From assembly GCA_022592445.1 (NCBI GenBank), contig JABYQR010000072.1, positions 62,001 through 126,000 of the forward strand: a stretch of DNA of 64,000 bases, read 5' to 3'. The translations under genes were made by a program, and so were the position numbers. Under the pieces are notes generated by a model. That model worked only from the letters and a program-made list of their open reading frames with translations, was not told the DNA's origin and did not search any database. Of this stretch, positions 33,538 through 46,377 are shown piece by piece; the first letter of the stretch is position 1, and each line of letters opens with the position of its first letter. Origin of the DNA: Cytidiella melzeri. Lineage: Eukaryota > Basidiomycota > Agaricomycetes > Polyporales > Irpicaceae.

Positions 33538-35726
33538 ATGATGCTGCTTGAAGGCACAGATACGTCCTCAATGCTTCTCATTGCAAGTCTTTTGGAGGAA
33601 GATATTCGTTTCTTAGCTAAAGATATTAGGAAATTCGAACACATACAGCCCGACAAGACACAACTTTCGGGTCAGGCAGCCTCTGCTCGCGTTGCTGAGA
33701 AGATGCCCGAGCTACCTGCAGCGGCGCTGGGGACAAGTGATGCTGAGTTAGCTCTGGCCATGCTGGCGGTAGACGTCCGAATGATAAGTGACACTGCTCA
33801 CGCCCAGGCGTTGCAACACTCGGACGTTGCTGCCTGCATTGTCAGTCAGCAGTATGCGCAGCAACTTTTTGCTGCAGAGAAGAAAATACTGCTTGACACC
33901 GAGTATGCGCGCCGTTTGCAGCAACTCGAAAACCGGCGCGAAGTTGTTGGTGATCCTGCTGCAAACGATGACGATCTCGGCCAACGCAAAATAGAGCGTA
34001 TTCTGGTAAGTTTTCTGTACAACAATCGCTGAAACGCTGTGACAAGGAAAAAAATATAGGCTGAGAATCCCAATGAGAAGGGAAAGGGAAAGGCAAGAGC
34101 CCTTGCTATTCCTGACGATTGGGATTTAGACGTTAGAATTGCGAAATCAAAAATTGATTTTGAAGATAGCCTGACAAATTTCTTGAATGTACTAACACCG
34201 ACATGCAGCGGGTGGAGCTGACAATGAGCCCTTTTGGCCTGCCTCTTCTACTTGCGGCATCTGCTTTGACGAGTTTCAAGTTGTACACTCCCCCGTCAAC
34301 GCAGCAGACGCACAGAATGTTGGCTCATCGAAGAAGCTACCTTTCGGGATCGAAATGCCCTGCCCAGTGTCGCACGAGTATTGTCAAGGCTGCCTCGTGC
34401 AGTACATTAAAGGCAAAGTCGACCCTCTGAACGATGGTAGCGGTAACCCCAACACTGTCGTCTTCCCCATCCGGTGTCCTGGATGTCCTATCACGACAGA
34501 AGAAGACGGCATACCAGATGATGTTGCAGAACGCGTGCTCACAAAGAAGGATATGTTGACCTGGGTGCGTCCCTTGTTCTATTATGAAATTCGCCCAGCG
34601 ATGAGCCATTGTCTAGCACCATCAAAAAGTCTCGGATAGTGTTCCTCGATTGTATTGTGCGAACAAGCATTGTTCCGCCCTTATACATGTTGCTGAGAAC
34701 ATCGAGCAACCGCAAGTGCAGTGCATGGCGTGCGATACGGTGATGTGCGTCCCTTGCGAAGTATCCTGGCACGAAGGCGAGTGAGCGATTGTCAATGCAG
34801 ATTCAACGCGGTTTCAACGCTTATATGTATCTTTCTCAGACTTGACCTGTGAAGAGTACCAGGTGCGGCGAATAATGCGACATCTATCGACATCGATTTA
34901 CTAACCATATTTCGAAGGCGTTGCCGTTTGACGAGCGCTCACCAGAGGATCAGCAAGCTCTACAGCTCATGCGTGTAAGGATCAGTTGGATTTCGACTGA
35001 GCGGCTGTTCACTTGACTATACAGGCAAACCATTGGCGCAGATGTCCGGAGTGCCATTTCATTGTCGAGCTCACAATCGGTTGTAATCATATAAATTGCC
35101 GCTGTGGGTGCAACTTCTGCTTCAAGTGTGGCAGTACGCGTTCAGCTCTACATTGAAACTTGGCGCGCTTGTTGATCCTTACGATAGCAAAATGGAAATC
35201 CAAGTGCACTCGTATCCCCTCATGCGAAAATTGGGACGAACACATGCTTTATGAAGAGCAAGAGCGGCGACGTGAAACTCGTACCGGGGTAGATGTGTAC
35301 GTCCCACCGTGCGCGCATGCCGCTAACAATGATGTGGACGTTATGGCGTGGATGCTACAACCTGGTACGCATCTTGCTCACCCAAATTTAGCACATTACA
35401 TTCTGGTCAGGGGCAAGTACATGACAACCGAACAAAGTCGCCGTTCTGTCTTCAGTTTTCTACTTCTGTCAGCCATCTCCTTTCTCACTTCTTTGTCAGG
35501 TGCACTATATACACAGCACTGGTTCACAGGAGGCATGGTGGCTGCCCTCACTTGCGGATATTGCAATGCTCGTCTCAATTCCTTGGCGGAGCTTTGCTAT
35601 CACCTCAGCCGTGCAAGGGGTCACGACGTATATGCCTGTTGTGGTCGATTCTTCAAACGCGCAACAGACTTTAAGAAACACGTAGAGATGAAATGGGGTC
35701 TTCATGAGAATCAAGTCCGCCGATAG
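33538..35726 (+). CDS. RBR (RING-IBR-RING) E3 ubiquitin ligase with C-terminal C2H2-like finger, copy 1
   Basis: Nine exons: 33538-34005, 34060-34168, 34209-34564, 34617-34776, 34840-34862, 34918-34974, 35025-35133, 35188-35364 and 35500-35726. They give 561 aa. The N-terminal ~155 residues are Ala/Leu/Gln-rich and helical. RING1 begins CGICFDEF and continues HEYCQGCLVQY and CPGCP. The IBR has LYCANKHC, CMACDTVMC and CEVSWHE. RING2 is CPEC...GCNHINCRCGCNFCFKCG with the expected catalytic Cys. The C-terminus has CGYCNARLNSLAELCYHLSRARGH. RBR ligases pass ubiquitin through a Cys thioester; the substrate is unknown. Introns at 34169 and 34777 start with GC where copy 2 has GT. Its upstream region is displaced 5.5 kb by the DIRS-like element, so expression may be lost. 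Confidence 0.88.
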
Positions 35727-35739
35727 CTACCATACCAAA

Positions 35740-36206
35740 GCAGCAACGGTATATCACACAATTGCGAGGTACATTCGGATTGTCTCGTCATCGAAAATGT
35801 TTATAACGTATCTAAGCTGTCTCCATCAACGTTCTGTCTGTTTCTTGCCATGTATTACTAGGTCCAGTGCAACCCCGTGTGGAAGCCATGTCTTGTATTC
35901 ATCTGTAACTATCTCAAGTTGATCTGACGTTCATGAAGTTGAGCCGAAGGCGTGAAAATATATTGCAGCGGCCAGTTAGAGCCACATGCGACTCTCTGAA
36001 GTTATACCGTGGACACTGTTGAGTTAAGGTGGGATTTTGGGGCCAAGGCAGTCACATTGCGACCTGCAAGAGGAGATTTACTACTTTTACTTATTTTATA
36101 TTTATGGGCGTCCCCACTGCAGCGACAGGGCCAAGAGGCTCCTGTCTTCGCTTTCAGCACTTTCATCTCATCTACTTTACTGTGCAGTACTTACCGGTGA
36201 ATATAC
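35740..36206. promoter_or_regulatory. Intergenic region between the two RBR copies
   Basis: The left part is the 3' flank of copy 1 and matches 38530-38770 downstream of copy 2. The right part (from about 36000) is the upstream region of copy 2 and matches 27800-27960. This fixes the tandem duplication unit as upstream region, gene and 3' flank. Confidence 0.7.
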
Positions 36207-38503
36207 ATGCTGCTCTTTGAAGTCACAGATACGTCTTCAATACTGCTCATTGCGAGCCTCTTGGAGGAAGATATCCGTGTCTTAGCCAAAGAGAAGACAA
36301 GGCAGCTCGAGCCAGTTCAGCCCGACCATCAGGCAGCCTCTCCTCGCGTCGCTGAGAAGATGCCCGAGCTACCTGCAGCGGCGCTGGGGACAAGTGATAC
36401 TGAGTTGGCTCTGGCCATGCTGGCTGCAGACGTCCGGATGATAGGCGACGCCGCATACGCCCAGGCGTTGCAACACTCGGACGACGCTGCCAGCATAGCT
36501 AGTCAGCAATATGCGCAGCAGCTTGTTGCTGCGGAGAAGATGCTATTACTTGACACAGCGTATGCGCGCCGTCTTCAGGAACTCGAAGACCGTGGTGAAG
36601 TCGTCGGTGATCCTGCTACAAACGATGCTGAGAAGATCCTCGGTAAGCGCCAGATTGACAGTATTCTGGTGAGTACTTGTACAACATACGCTGGAAATTT
36701 GTGAAACAGTAAACCCAGGCTGAGAATCCCAACGAGAAGGAAAAGGGAAAGGGAAAAGCAAGGGCCTTTGCCGTACCTGACGAATCGGACGTCAGACATG
36801 CAAAACAACCAAGGTTGGACGTTGAAGTCGGCCAAAGTAGTAAGCTCAACACTCAGAACATAATCATTTTGAATATACTGACAACCACACGTAGCGGACG
36901 GAGTCGATTCACAGCTCTTCCAGCCTACGTCTCCTACTTGCGGCATCTGCTTTGACGAGTTCCAGCTTGTGCACTCTCCTATCAACGCCTCAGATGTCCA
37001 CAATGTGGGCTCATCGAAGAAGCTGCCATTCGGGATTGCCATGCCCTGCCCAGCATCGCACATGTATTGTCAAGGCTGCCTGGTACAGTATATCAAAGGC
37101 AAAGTCGACCCTCTGAATGATGGTAGCGGCAACCCTAGCACTGTTGTTTTCCCTATCAGATGTCCCGGATGTCCTATCACGGCAGGGGAGAACGGCATAC
37201 CAGATGACGTTGCAGCGCGAGTGCTAACGGAGAAGGAAATGTTGACTTGGGTGCGTTCCTCGTTTTGTGTCTGACTTCGCTCAGCGATGAACCGTTGTCT
37301 AGCACCATCAAAAAGTCTTGGATAGCGCTTCTCGATTGTACTGTCCGAACAAGCATTGTTCCGCACTTGTGCATGCCGCCGAGAGCATTGGCGAACCAAT
37401 AGCACAGTGCACGGCGTGCAGCGAGGTGATATGTGTCCCTTGTAGAGTATCATGGCACGAAAGTGAGCCATTGTCGATGAAATCTCAGGCCGAAAATCAG
37501 CTGAAGTATATGTGACGTACTACTTACTCAGACTTGTCTTGTGACGAGTACCAGGTGCGCTGGTAATGCAACATCTATTATCGATAGAGATGATTAACCT
37601 ATGTTTCAAAGGCGTTACCGTCTGACGAGCGTTCACCGGAGGATCAGCAAGCTCTACAGCTCATGCGTGTAAGGACTCAGACTAGTTGATTTCCGACTGA
37701 GCGAGTGTTCACTTGAGCACACAGGCAGAACATTGGCGCAGGTGTCCGGACTGTCATTTCATCGTTGAGCTCACACACGGCTGCAATCATATAGTTTGCC
37801 GCTGTGGGTGCAATTTTTGCTTCAAGTGTGGCGGTACGTTTCTAGCGCTACATTGAACTTAGCATGCTTGACAATTATTCATGTAGCGAAATGGAATCTG
37901 AAGAAATCCAAGTGCACTCGTATTCCCTCGTGTGAGAACTGGGATGAAGACATGCTTTATGAAGAACAAGAGCGGCGACGTGAAACTGTTCGTACTGGGG
38001 CGGAGGCGCATGTACACGTCCCACCACTCGCGCATGCCGCTAACAATAATGCGGACGATCTGGCGTGGATGTTAACACCCGGTACGCAACTTGCTTAGTT
38101 CAGCTGTTATCACATTCCGGCACGTTGTATGATTTTTGGGGTTTCATGGTGTTACTAACTAGAGAGACGAGTACATGGCATTTGAACGGACTCACTGTCA
38201 TTTTTTCCAGCTCACCACTCTCCATCGGTCGTCTCATTACTTACACCTTTGTCAGGTGCACTGTACAGACCGCACTGGTTCACAAAAGGCATGGTGGCCG
38301 ACCTTACTTGTGGATATTGCAAAACTCGTCTCAATTCCTTGGCCGAGCTACGCTATCACCTCAGCCGTGCGAGAGGTCATCAAGTATATGCCTGCTGTGG
38401 TAGGTTCTTTCTACGAGCAGAAGATCTTGACAGTCATGTCAGGAATAAACCGCGTTACCCACACGAGAATCAAGTTCGCCGACAGGCTACTGTGACAACT
38501 TGA
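36207..38503 (+). CDS. RBR (RING-IBR-RING) E3 ubiquitin ligase with C-terminal C2H2-like finger, copy 2
   Basis: Nine exons: 36207-36668, 36719-36839, 36895-37250, 37303-37462, 37532-37554, 37612-37668, 37725-37833, 37887-38081 and 38256-38503. They give 576 aa and keep the same intron positions and phases as copy 1. All introns here begin with GT. RING1 is CGICFDEFQLVHSP and HMYCQGCLVQY. The IBR has LYCPNKHC, CTACSEVIC and SWHE. RING2 is CPDCHF...CNHIVCRCGCNFCFKCG. The tail is CGYCKTRLNSLAELRYHL followed by a second Cys/His set (CCGRFFLRAEDLDSHV). This is the tandem partner with an undisturbed upstream region, so it is the likelier functional copy. Confidence 0.92.
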
Positions 38504-39027
38504 AAGCAGCTTAGCGGTATAACTGCACACTCACTGGCAGGTTACTTCCAGATTGTCTCATTCAAACTGTGTATCATACATGTACCTTAGCTGTCCCCCC
38601 AACGTTCTGTCGGTTTCTTGATATGTATTACTAGGTCTAATGTAGCCTCGTGTGAATACGATATCTTGTGTTTGTCTGTAGCTATCTCGACTTGATGATT
38701 TATTAGAGCCGAAAGGCATGAAATTCGATGCAGAGGCCTGCGGAATTTCACTGATCAGTGCATAATCCCTGGCAACCCGCAAGTCTTTCTTCTTCTTCTA
38801 CTACTGTCAATGGCACAGAAGTGAACTGGGGACAGGAAGTGAACTATCCGTTCGGGAGGGTACTTACGCTGGCTCAATTGCCTCAGAAAAAATCATCCAT
38901 ATGTACTCATGCTACTAGATATTGTGTACAGAATTAGGTAAGAAAAAAATTAGCTCTGCGCGAATAGAAAAATCAAATACCTCAAATTTTGCATGTAGTT
39001 CACTCATGAACTGCAATTGATGGGCTT
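38504..39027. other. 3' flank of RBR copy 2
   Basis: Noncoding. 38530-38770 is homologous to the 3' flank of copy 1. The hAT target site follows. Confidence 0.6.
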
Positions 39028-39432
39028 GCTGTGGCTAGGGCTGTCCGCCGTCACCGTAATTTTCGTAAATACGGTATCCGTAATACGGCCACCGTACCCG
39101 TACCGTTGCGAGCAAATACGTGCCCGTATAGACTCCACTTGACGTTAATCTCCCACCCAATTGTCAGCACTAAACAAACTCCGCTAGGCGCGGGCTGATG
39201 GCGCCAAACCGAGAGCTCGGCGCGGGACTTAGATGATTTTCAGAGTGCGGCGAGCCCGTCAATGGTGTACAATAGGTTCCGCAGAAATACATAGGATAAC
39301 AAAGAGTACATTTTGAGTCTATAGAACTGATGCCTCAGACTTTGTGAGCTCCTCAACAGCTAGTCACATAGTAAATTTAGGCAATTACATGGGACAATAA
39401 ATATGATTGAAGGGTACAATTTTCAGTATATA

Positions 39433-40075
39433 CAGTAGCAGCAAAAAGTCTTGCAACACCGCAAGCGCACAGCTCCTTGCTCTCCTTCTGAGCTCAACAC
39501 TGCTTATTATATTCAATCATTTTTTCACATTGAGGATTGCATGTATAGAATATTTTTGCAATGAAATCAAAAGAGTCTTTCTTGTATATAATACATTGTG
39601 CACAATCCACGCTGTTGCGACGCTAGGCACCTGTCACGCGCACGACCACTATTTGGGTTTGTTTTGTTTTTCGATCTCTCCACTTCACCACTATCGTGCT
39701 TTTTTCGATACCACCCACTCTCCCAACTCTAGACCACACATATGGTGCAGTGTACCCCTACTAAAAAGGCCTGAATTTGGACTCTGCATAATGAAGGTGC
39801 CAGTGTGCCTGACATTTGCAAGAAAGTCCCCTTCCACTGGTCCACCATCTATTGCACCATCCAAAACCTATCCCACAATCCTGATTTCTATGCAAACAAG
39901 CCCAAGACAGGTTGCCCTCGCGTTCTACAAGACTGCGATCTCCATCATGCCTCTTTACTCCTGGCACGACAAGAGGCCCGCAACGCTACGGACGTAACTA
40001 AATGCAAAAAATGAGCTCGAACAATGAGAAAAATCTTGCGCGATCACGGTGTTGCAAGACTTTTTGCCGCTACTG
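39433..40075 (+). mobile_element. Short Tc1/mariner-type element nested in MULE-1
   Basis: 643 bp with inverted ends CAGTAGCRGCAAAAAGTC, running to about 29 bp with one mismatch, and flanked by TA on both sides (39431-39432 and 40076-40077). It contains only the N-terminal DNA-binding part of a transposase, so it must move in trans. Confidence 0.85.
39742..40014 (+). pseudogene. Transposase N-terminal fragment of the Tc1/mariner-type element
   Basis: From ATG at 39742 the frame gives TPTKKA, a TGA, then LHNEGASVPDICKKV and a second helix-turn-helix-like block (TIYCTIQNLSHNP). This is the start of a Tc1/pogo-type transposase DNA-binding domain. The TGA is where an Arg codon would be expected. 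No DDE catalytic domain follows before the inverted repeat. Confidence 0.7.
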
Positions 40076-40506
40076 TAAGAGAGTACATGTTCTAGTATAT
40101 AAGACTGTTACATAGTGTACAAAACCTTACTGATGGCATTGTGAATCTTCCAATTCCCTCTTTCTAGTAAAGCTCTATTCATGCCTCTGTCAGGCTCTTT
40201 GTTTCTCCTGTTTGCACTGCTCACATACACACACATGTGTCACAGTGTAGCATGGTTACTTAGATTGTGTTTGAAACAGCTGCCATTTCCCTTTTCCGGT
40301 ACAGCTCTATTTATATCTTTGCCATGCTATGCTTCTGTTTCCTTGGTTTTCTCAACTTACGCAGGTTTTGTCTTCTGTTTGTGCTGCTTGCACGCTCATA
40401 CATGTACCACTGTGTATCATAGTTACTGCACAACAGGCAGCTACACATTGTGTAAGTCATGTGTTCTAAAAGTACACATTGTGATGTTAATAAATACCAG
40501 ATTTCA

Positions 40507-42144
40507 CCACCCCCGGAAAAGCCCTTTGCACGTGTCAGACTTAATGTTCAGGGTTGACCTCTTCCCATCACTGCTGCCATTCCAAAAATCAAACTCCCAG
40601 CTTGCACTTCTAAGTCCATCAGTCAAGAAGATGACAGCACAGGTGGTGAAAGTGAAGATGATTCTGATGCAGGCACATTCTGGGGCAGTTCTAAATGGAA
40701 AGATGATGAGTTCCATATTTTTGCAAAAGATGATGAGGAGGTTGAGGAAGGAGAAGAGGAAGATGGATGGATCAGCAAAAATAGTGATCAAGGTGTCTTT
40801 GGTGATGAAGAAGATGTGCGCCATGAAGTCTACAGGTTTGCACATGGGACCAAGGATCTTGATGCCGAGGAAGATGTTGAGCTGACAGAACATGGGGAAA
40901 GGAGCAAAGACAAGTCATACATCTTCTGTCCCCTTCCTCACCGACTTCCAATCTTGCGCTTGTTTGCTAAACATGCCTCACAGCACTCTCTTTTACCTGA
41001 ACGACATGGCCAGGCACGAACAGCTGAATTGATCTACCGGGATGCAGTGACTGAAATGTATAATCATTGCAAGATCAACCGCCTATGTAAGGTGTGGGCA
41101 TACCTTTGGAACTCTTGGTACTCACCAGAGAAATGGCCACTATGGGCACGGTCAGCTCATGGCACCAGCATTCCAGTCCACCGGACAACAATGATGGTAG
41201 AAGCTTTGTGGCGTAACCTCAAGCGCCTTGTGCTGAGAATGTTCAACCGGCCTCCATTGGATCTGGCAACATACGTTATCATCACACGATCAATTCCTCC
41301 CTATCGTCTCACCCTCAGAAAACTTTGTTTCGACCGTGGAGGAGGACGCCAGAAGACTCTTACTCACATGCAAGTTGCCTTGAAGCGTGCCTGGAAGCGG
41401 CTCCTGGAAGCTCCCATCAATGGTACCTATACAACCAACACTACTCTCTGGACATGTGACTGTGGTGCTCAGAAATATCATGCAAATTTGCTTTGCAAGC
41501 ACCTGGTCCAGGCTGTGGGACCCGTAGATCCTTCCTGGTGGTCAACAATCATTCGCCGTCACCAACCACCATTCTACTTGTTACCAACAGAAGGCACTGC
41601 TGCCATTCCACTGCCACTTGAGGCTGAACGTCCTTGGCTCAGTGACTCAGATGCAGAGGTCAATGATCTGCTCGATTCAAATCCAACTTCAATTCAGTCA
41701 TCACCCAACAAGGCACCAGCAACAGGCCAAGACGGCCTTATGCGTACCAGAGCAGGTGGGGGTGCTGGCTTTGAGGTGAGCAGCACTATTTCTATGCTGA
41801 CTATCAAACAACATACTGAATACACTTTGCATGTTAAGCTTGACGATGAAGAGGAAAATGAGATCAACAAAAACATTGATCTTATTGCTTATCTTGCGCA
41901 AACACTACGAGAGCAAGGAGATAACACAGAATGGCTGAAGTGCATCATGCCGAAGCTACGCCCTGCTGTTGACCTTGCACGACAGGTACAGCAACATGAA
42001 GCTCGTCGCACTATGCCTATCACCAATGGTAGTAGTCGCAATCGGCAATCTCTACCTCCAACTCTCATTGGGTACCGCTATCGAGCAAGTCCAGACATTT
42101 CATGCACTGCTTCGAGCTCCAAACAGCCCTCTACACAGCCTTAG
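40507..42144 (+). pseudogene. MULE-1 transposase, C-terminal part with SWIM finger
   Basis: The homologous frame begins at about 40507 (SPPPEKPFARVR). It has a TGA at about 40552 and then an acidic linker. From 40816 to 42144 it is open for 442 codons. Conserved blocks shared with MULE-2/3 are HRLPILRLFAKHASQHSLL, TTMMVEALWRNLKRLVL and IPPYRLTL. The SWIM zinc finger CDCGAQKYHANLLCKHL and the tail block EARRTMPITNGSS follow. The DDE catalytic half present in MULE-2/3 is missing. Confidence 0.85.
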
Positions 42145-42781
42145 TCTGAGGCATCAGTTCTATAGACTTACAATGTACTCTTTGTTATCCTATGTATCTC
42201 AAGGCATCAGTTGCATAGACTCAAAATGTACTCTTTGTTATTCTATGTATTTTTGCGGAACCTGTTGTACACCTATCGACGGGCTCGCCGCACTCTGAAA
42301 ATCATCTTAAGTCCCGCGCCGAGTTCTCGGTTTGGCGCCATCAGCCCGCGCCTAGCGGAGTTTGTTTAGTGCTGACAATTGGGTGGGAGATTAACGTCAA
42401 GTATAGACTCCGTAAACGATACGGGTCCCTCCCGTATGACGGTCTTGAAGACGGCGCCGTGTACGGCATTTACGGTTGTGTATGGATGATTTCTACGCCG
42501 TGGGAATGTCAGAGATTCCTCACAGTGCAAGCCACCAAGGCTTCGTAGCCGCATTATCAACCCAATCTCAGTCATCAATGCATCAACGCTGAATGACGAG
42601 TTATGTCGGCGAGCGTGTACTACTTTGCGCTTCGCTGAGGTAGCCAAGACGCGTTCGATGAATGATCATTGCTAAATTGCACCAAGACATCTTTTTGGGC
42701 GACTTTTTTTTTGCTGTGGTGAAAGATTATAAAGTCAGTAGTTTGGTAGGCAACCTCTCCAGCAAACAGCTTTTCCTCACA

Positions 42782-45700
42782 ATGGCTGACCAGTGCGCTT
42801 TACGCGCAGACGGCACTATCAAGGATGCGTCTGAAATCACCTTCTATAATGATGCTGGCGACACGACACCCATCTCTGGTCCGGCCAGCCTGCAAAACAT
42901 CACATTGCCAGATTTTCCTGTCGCCGAAAACACGCCAGGTAAGTATATTCATCCGGTGATTTACAATGCTTTATTGACTTCTTTGCATACAGAGGGTCGA
43001 GGTCACCGGAAAAAGTCCACCGCAAAGCTCAACGCATCTTTGCGTGCCGAGCAAGAAAATGAGGATGGTCTCCTCATCAAACCAAAGCCCCGTGGTGCCC
43101 GACGCACCACCAAGAAGCAGCCCACCCATGAAGTAAACCATGCACCAAACATTGGCGAGCCTATCTTGCTCGACGGTGAGGGCAACAACGACGAAGACAA
43201 CAAAGACTTCATATTAGTCGACGATGACGACGATGCACCCGATCTTTTGACTTGCACTGACTCTGACGACAGCGGTGATGGAGATCTTGAGGATGACAAT
43301 GACGAGACTTTCTTTGGGATAAGCCCAGCAGAGGTACAGTTTATTTGCATTTTAGGATAAATATTGCTCATTGTACTTACAGGCGGCTGATATCCTGCCA
43401 TCCAAGACCTTTGTTGACGGCTCCGCCAAAGTTCAAGCACGAACTTGTCAAGATGCCATCAAGCGCAAGCAAGCTCGCTCATCCGCGTGCGACATTGACT
43501 CGACGGGGCCTTCTGCCAAACGCTATGTCTATTTGTGATACCGCCGGCTCTGAGTCGACGCCCTCCAAGGTTCGTAGTTTTACTGTCTTCAAACACAAAC
43601 TGGTCTCAGATATATTTAACAGACTACAAAGCGCAATCCCGCTTATCTTTTCTATGAAGAAGTTAACCAGAACGCGAATGGTGATAAAGGTAATCCGGGT
43701 GATAAACATTACAAGTGCTACCATGGTCAACGCAAGGTTTTGACCATCACAAAAGCTATGCGCTCGTTGCTAAACGGTTTGTCATTCCACATATTTCATT
43801 CCTTGTGCCACATTATTAATGAATAATTATTAGGGCTTATTTTACATCTCAAGACACACTTTCCTGCAATGCATCGTTTGTACCTCGTTCTCAAGGCGCG
43901 GACCGACCCTCCAACAATTGAGGAAATATCCATTGCCCAGGCGAAGACAACGCTAGACCCTCAGAGCACTCAGCAGTATGTTGCCGGACTTGAAGCAGCA
44001 ACTGCAAATATTGTCGCTGCATTTCAACAGCAAGTTGTTCGAGAAAAGGTCAGTTCTTACATAAATCTCTTTTTGTTCTATCATCTGATCATCATGTAGG
44101 GCGACTGGAATCAGGTGCACTTCGAACGTCTATTAGCGGAGTGAATTGTAGCATGCGATCAGCCCTTCGACGAGGTTGATAAACCTCAATTTCGCCGCCT
44201 CCTCCAGTATACGCACCATCCTTCTCCCAACCCCCTTCAAATTCCTCATCGCGGTGCTGCACGCTCACAAGTCATAAAAATGGGAGAGGATACCGTGCAC
44301 TCGCTACGTGCGATGTTTAAAGTGAGCTCATTCATTATTATTCATTATTTTCATTTGGTTGAACTTGGTTTACATCAGAAACTCAAGAGCAAGGTTAGTC
44401 TGTCCCTCGACGCGTGGACTTCGAGCAACGGTTACGCCTTTTTGGCGATTATTGCACATTATATCACGAACGATGGGGAACTTGGTAAGCTGTGTCTCTC
44501 CGTCTGCTGTTCATGGTGTTCTGACAGGCTTCATCGGGTTTTAGAGGAATTGCTCATCAACTTTCGGGAATTATCTGGGGAACACTCGGGGGAGAATATG
44601 GCAGAAGCCGTTTGGGCTACACTTGAGCTCTATGGGCTAGCGGGTCGTGTGAGTACATCCTTCTCATCTCAATTGGCGCGTGGATAATAACTGCAAGGAT
44701 ACATAGATTATGGCCATCACCATGGACAATGCTTCTAATAATGACACTTTGATGCGCTCCTTGGAGGAGCGCTGTATAGAGCAAGGGATTGATTTCTCTG
44801 CGTCGGAGGCGCGTATGCGGTGCATGCCACACACTATTCATCTCGCGGCGCTGAAGGCAATTTAAATTACTTTATTGCACACATCATCTCCTAATAATGA
44901 CTGGTTGATAGCTTCTCAAAGGTATCGGAGCTATTTCCTCTGTGAATCGCAAGCAAGCTGTGGGCCGACAAGGGGTCTATCAGGAATCAGCTACGGCACC
45001 AGTGGATCGCGAGCACGACGATGACGGAATAGAAGCCGACAAAACATGTCCCCCCGAAGACGTGCTCAACTCAACGTTTTCTGCCGTTGACAAAGTCTGT
45101 AACTTTAATTGATCGTCGTAGTCACTCCATCTCACTGTGATTTAGCTGCGGACTATCGTCCGTGCTGTGCGCGTTAGCCCACAGCGCCAGCAAGCTTGGC
45201 TCAGCGAGGTTTCTGCACAACTTCGTCTGATTGGCAGTAAAGACATTGCCTTGATGCTCATCCTCGACGTCAAGACGCGATGGTCTTCAACACACCAGAT
45301 GCTGCATGAGTACCTTGCCGAATGGCTTTCTTGCGCAGTACCTCTGATTCAAGTGTCCTTCAGGTCGCACTCTCGATAACCGAACAGCTGTTGATGAATA
45401 TGTCATCTCGCACTACCGCGAGCTTGGAAAGTTCGAACTCGACGATACTGATTGGGCTGCCATCAGCATGGTCACATCGTGGCTCAAAGCGTTTCGTTCA
45501 GCAACCACAGACATGTCCGCAACAAAACAACCCATGCTCTCAACGACTCATGCTATCTTTTGTGGGCTCCAGGATCATCTTAAAGCTATCCTGCGTGATT
45601 TGCCAAGCTCAACCCCAGCGCAGCTCAAGCGAGCTCTTACGGATGCCCACCGCAAGCTCAGTGATTACTACCTGAAGTATGACGAGTCTCCCTTTTACAC

Positions 45701-46377
45701 ATGGGCAGCTAGTAAGTCTACTTCCATTGATACTCGACACAGTCCATTCATAGCAAACTAGTTCTTGATCCACGGATCGGCTATGAACGACTTTGAGAGG
45801 ATTACGCAAATGACCCAACGCTGCTGGAGTATCTTGAAGAGTCGAAGAAGGACCTTCATGGGTACTTTCTCAAGCATTACAAGCGCGCCTCGTCCTCTTC
45901 TGCTGTTTCCGGGATTTTGGCAGCCCCACCGACTCGTCGTTCTGTTCCACGCGGCTCGCCTCAAAAAGTTAATTTCACAGCTCGCTACCAAGTGAAGGAG
46001 CGCGTTGATCTCGATCAATTTTTCGAGTTCCTAAAGCTACCCCAGGAAAACTTTGACACATGTAATCCCATTAAATGGTGGGTAGGCCGCGAATCACAAT
46101 TTCCCAACCTTTTCCCGTGTGCTCGCGATATTTTTACGATACCCGGTGCGTATCTAGACTCACCGCTTCAAGTTGATGCACTACTTACAAGTGTTTGGGG
46201 TTCTAAGGCTCAGCTGTGGCCGTCAAACGCATTTTTTCCGGTGGCCGCGACACAATTTCTCTTCGTCGAGCTAGTCTCAAGCCTGAGACCATCAGGACAT
46301 TGATGATCGTGAAGCAACAACTCAAGGTTGCTCAGAAGGCGGTCAAAGATCTGGTCGGCAGGTCCAGCATAGAGTAA
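42782..46377 (+). pseudogene. hAT transposase, one nonsense codon
   Basis: A multi-exon gene with many short introns. An acidic N-terminal part begins MADQCALRADGTIKD. A BED-like region follows (LFYEEVNQN, KHYKCYHGQRKVLTI). Catalytic-region blocks are SLSLDAWTSSNGYAFLAI, AITMDNASNNDTLM, RCMPHTIHLAAL and LILDVKTRWSSTHQML. The WWVGRE box and the hAT dimerisation block AVKRIFSGGRDTISLRRASL lie just before the stop at 46375-46377. At 44142-44144 a TGA replaces an expected Trp (LLAE-stop-IVACDQPF), which would truncate the protein. Exon limits are approximate. Confidence 0.8.

Larger units (their letters stand above)
39137..42402 (+). mobile_element. MULE-1, Mutator-like element nested in the hAT
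   Basis: Long inverted repeats (39137-39341 and 42143-42402) start ACTTGACGTTAATCTCCC. A 9-bp target duplication ATAGACTCC lies at 39128-39136 and 42403-42411. It encodes only the C-terminal part of a MULE transposase with SWIM finger and carries a Tc1-type insert, so it is non-autonomous. The right repeat is longer because a segment of about 55 bp is tandemly duplicated. Confidence 0.92.
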
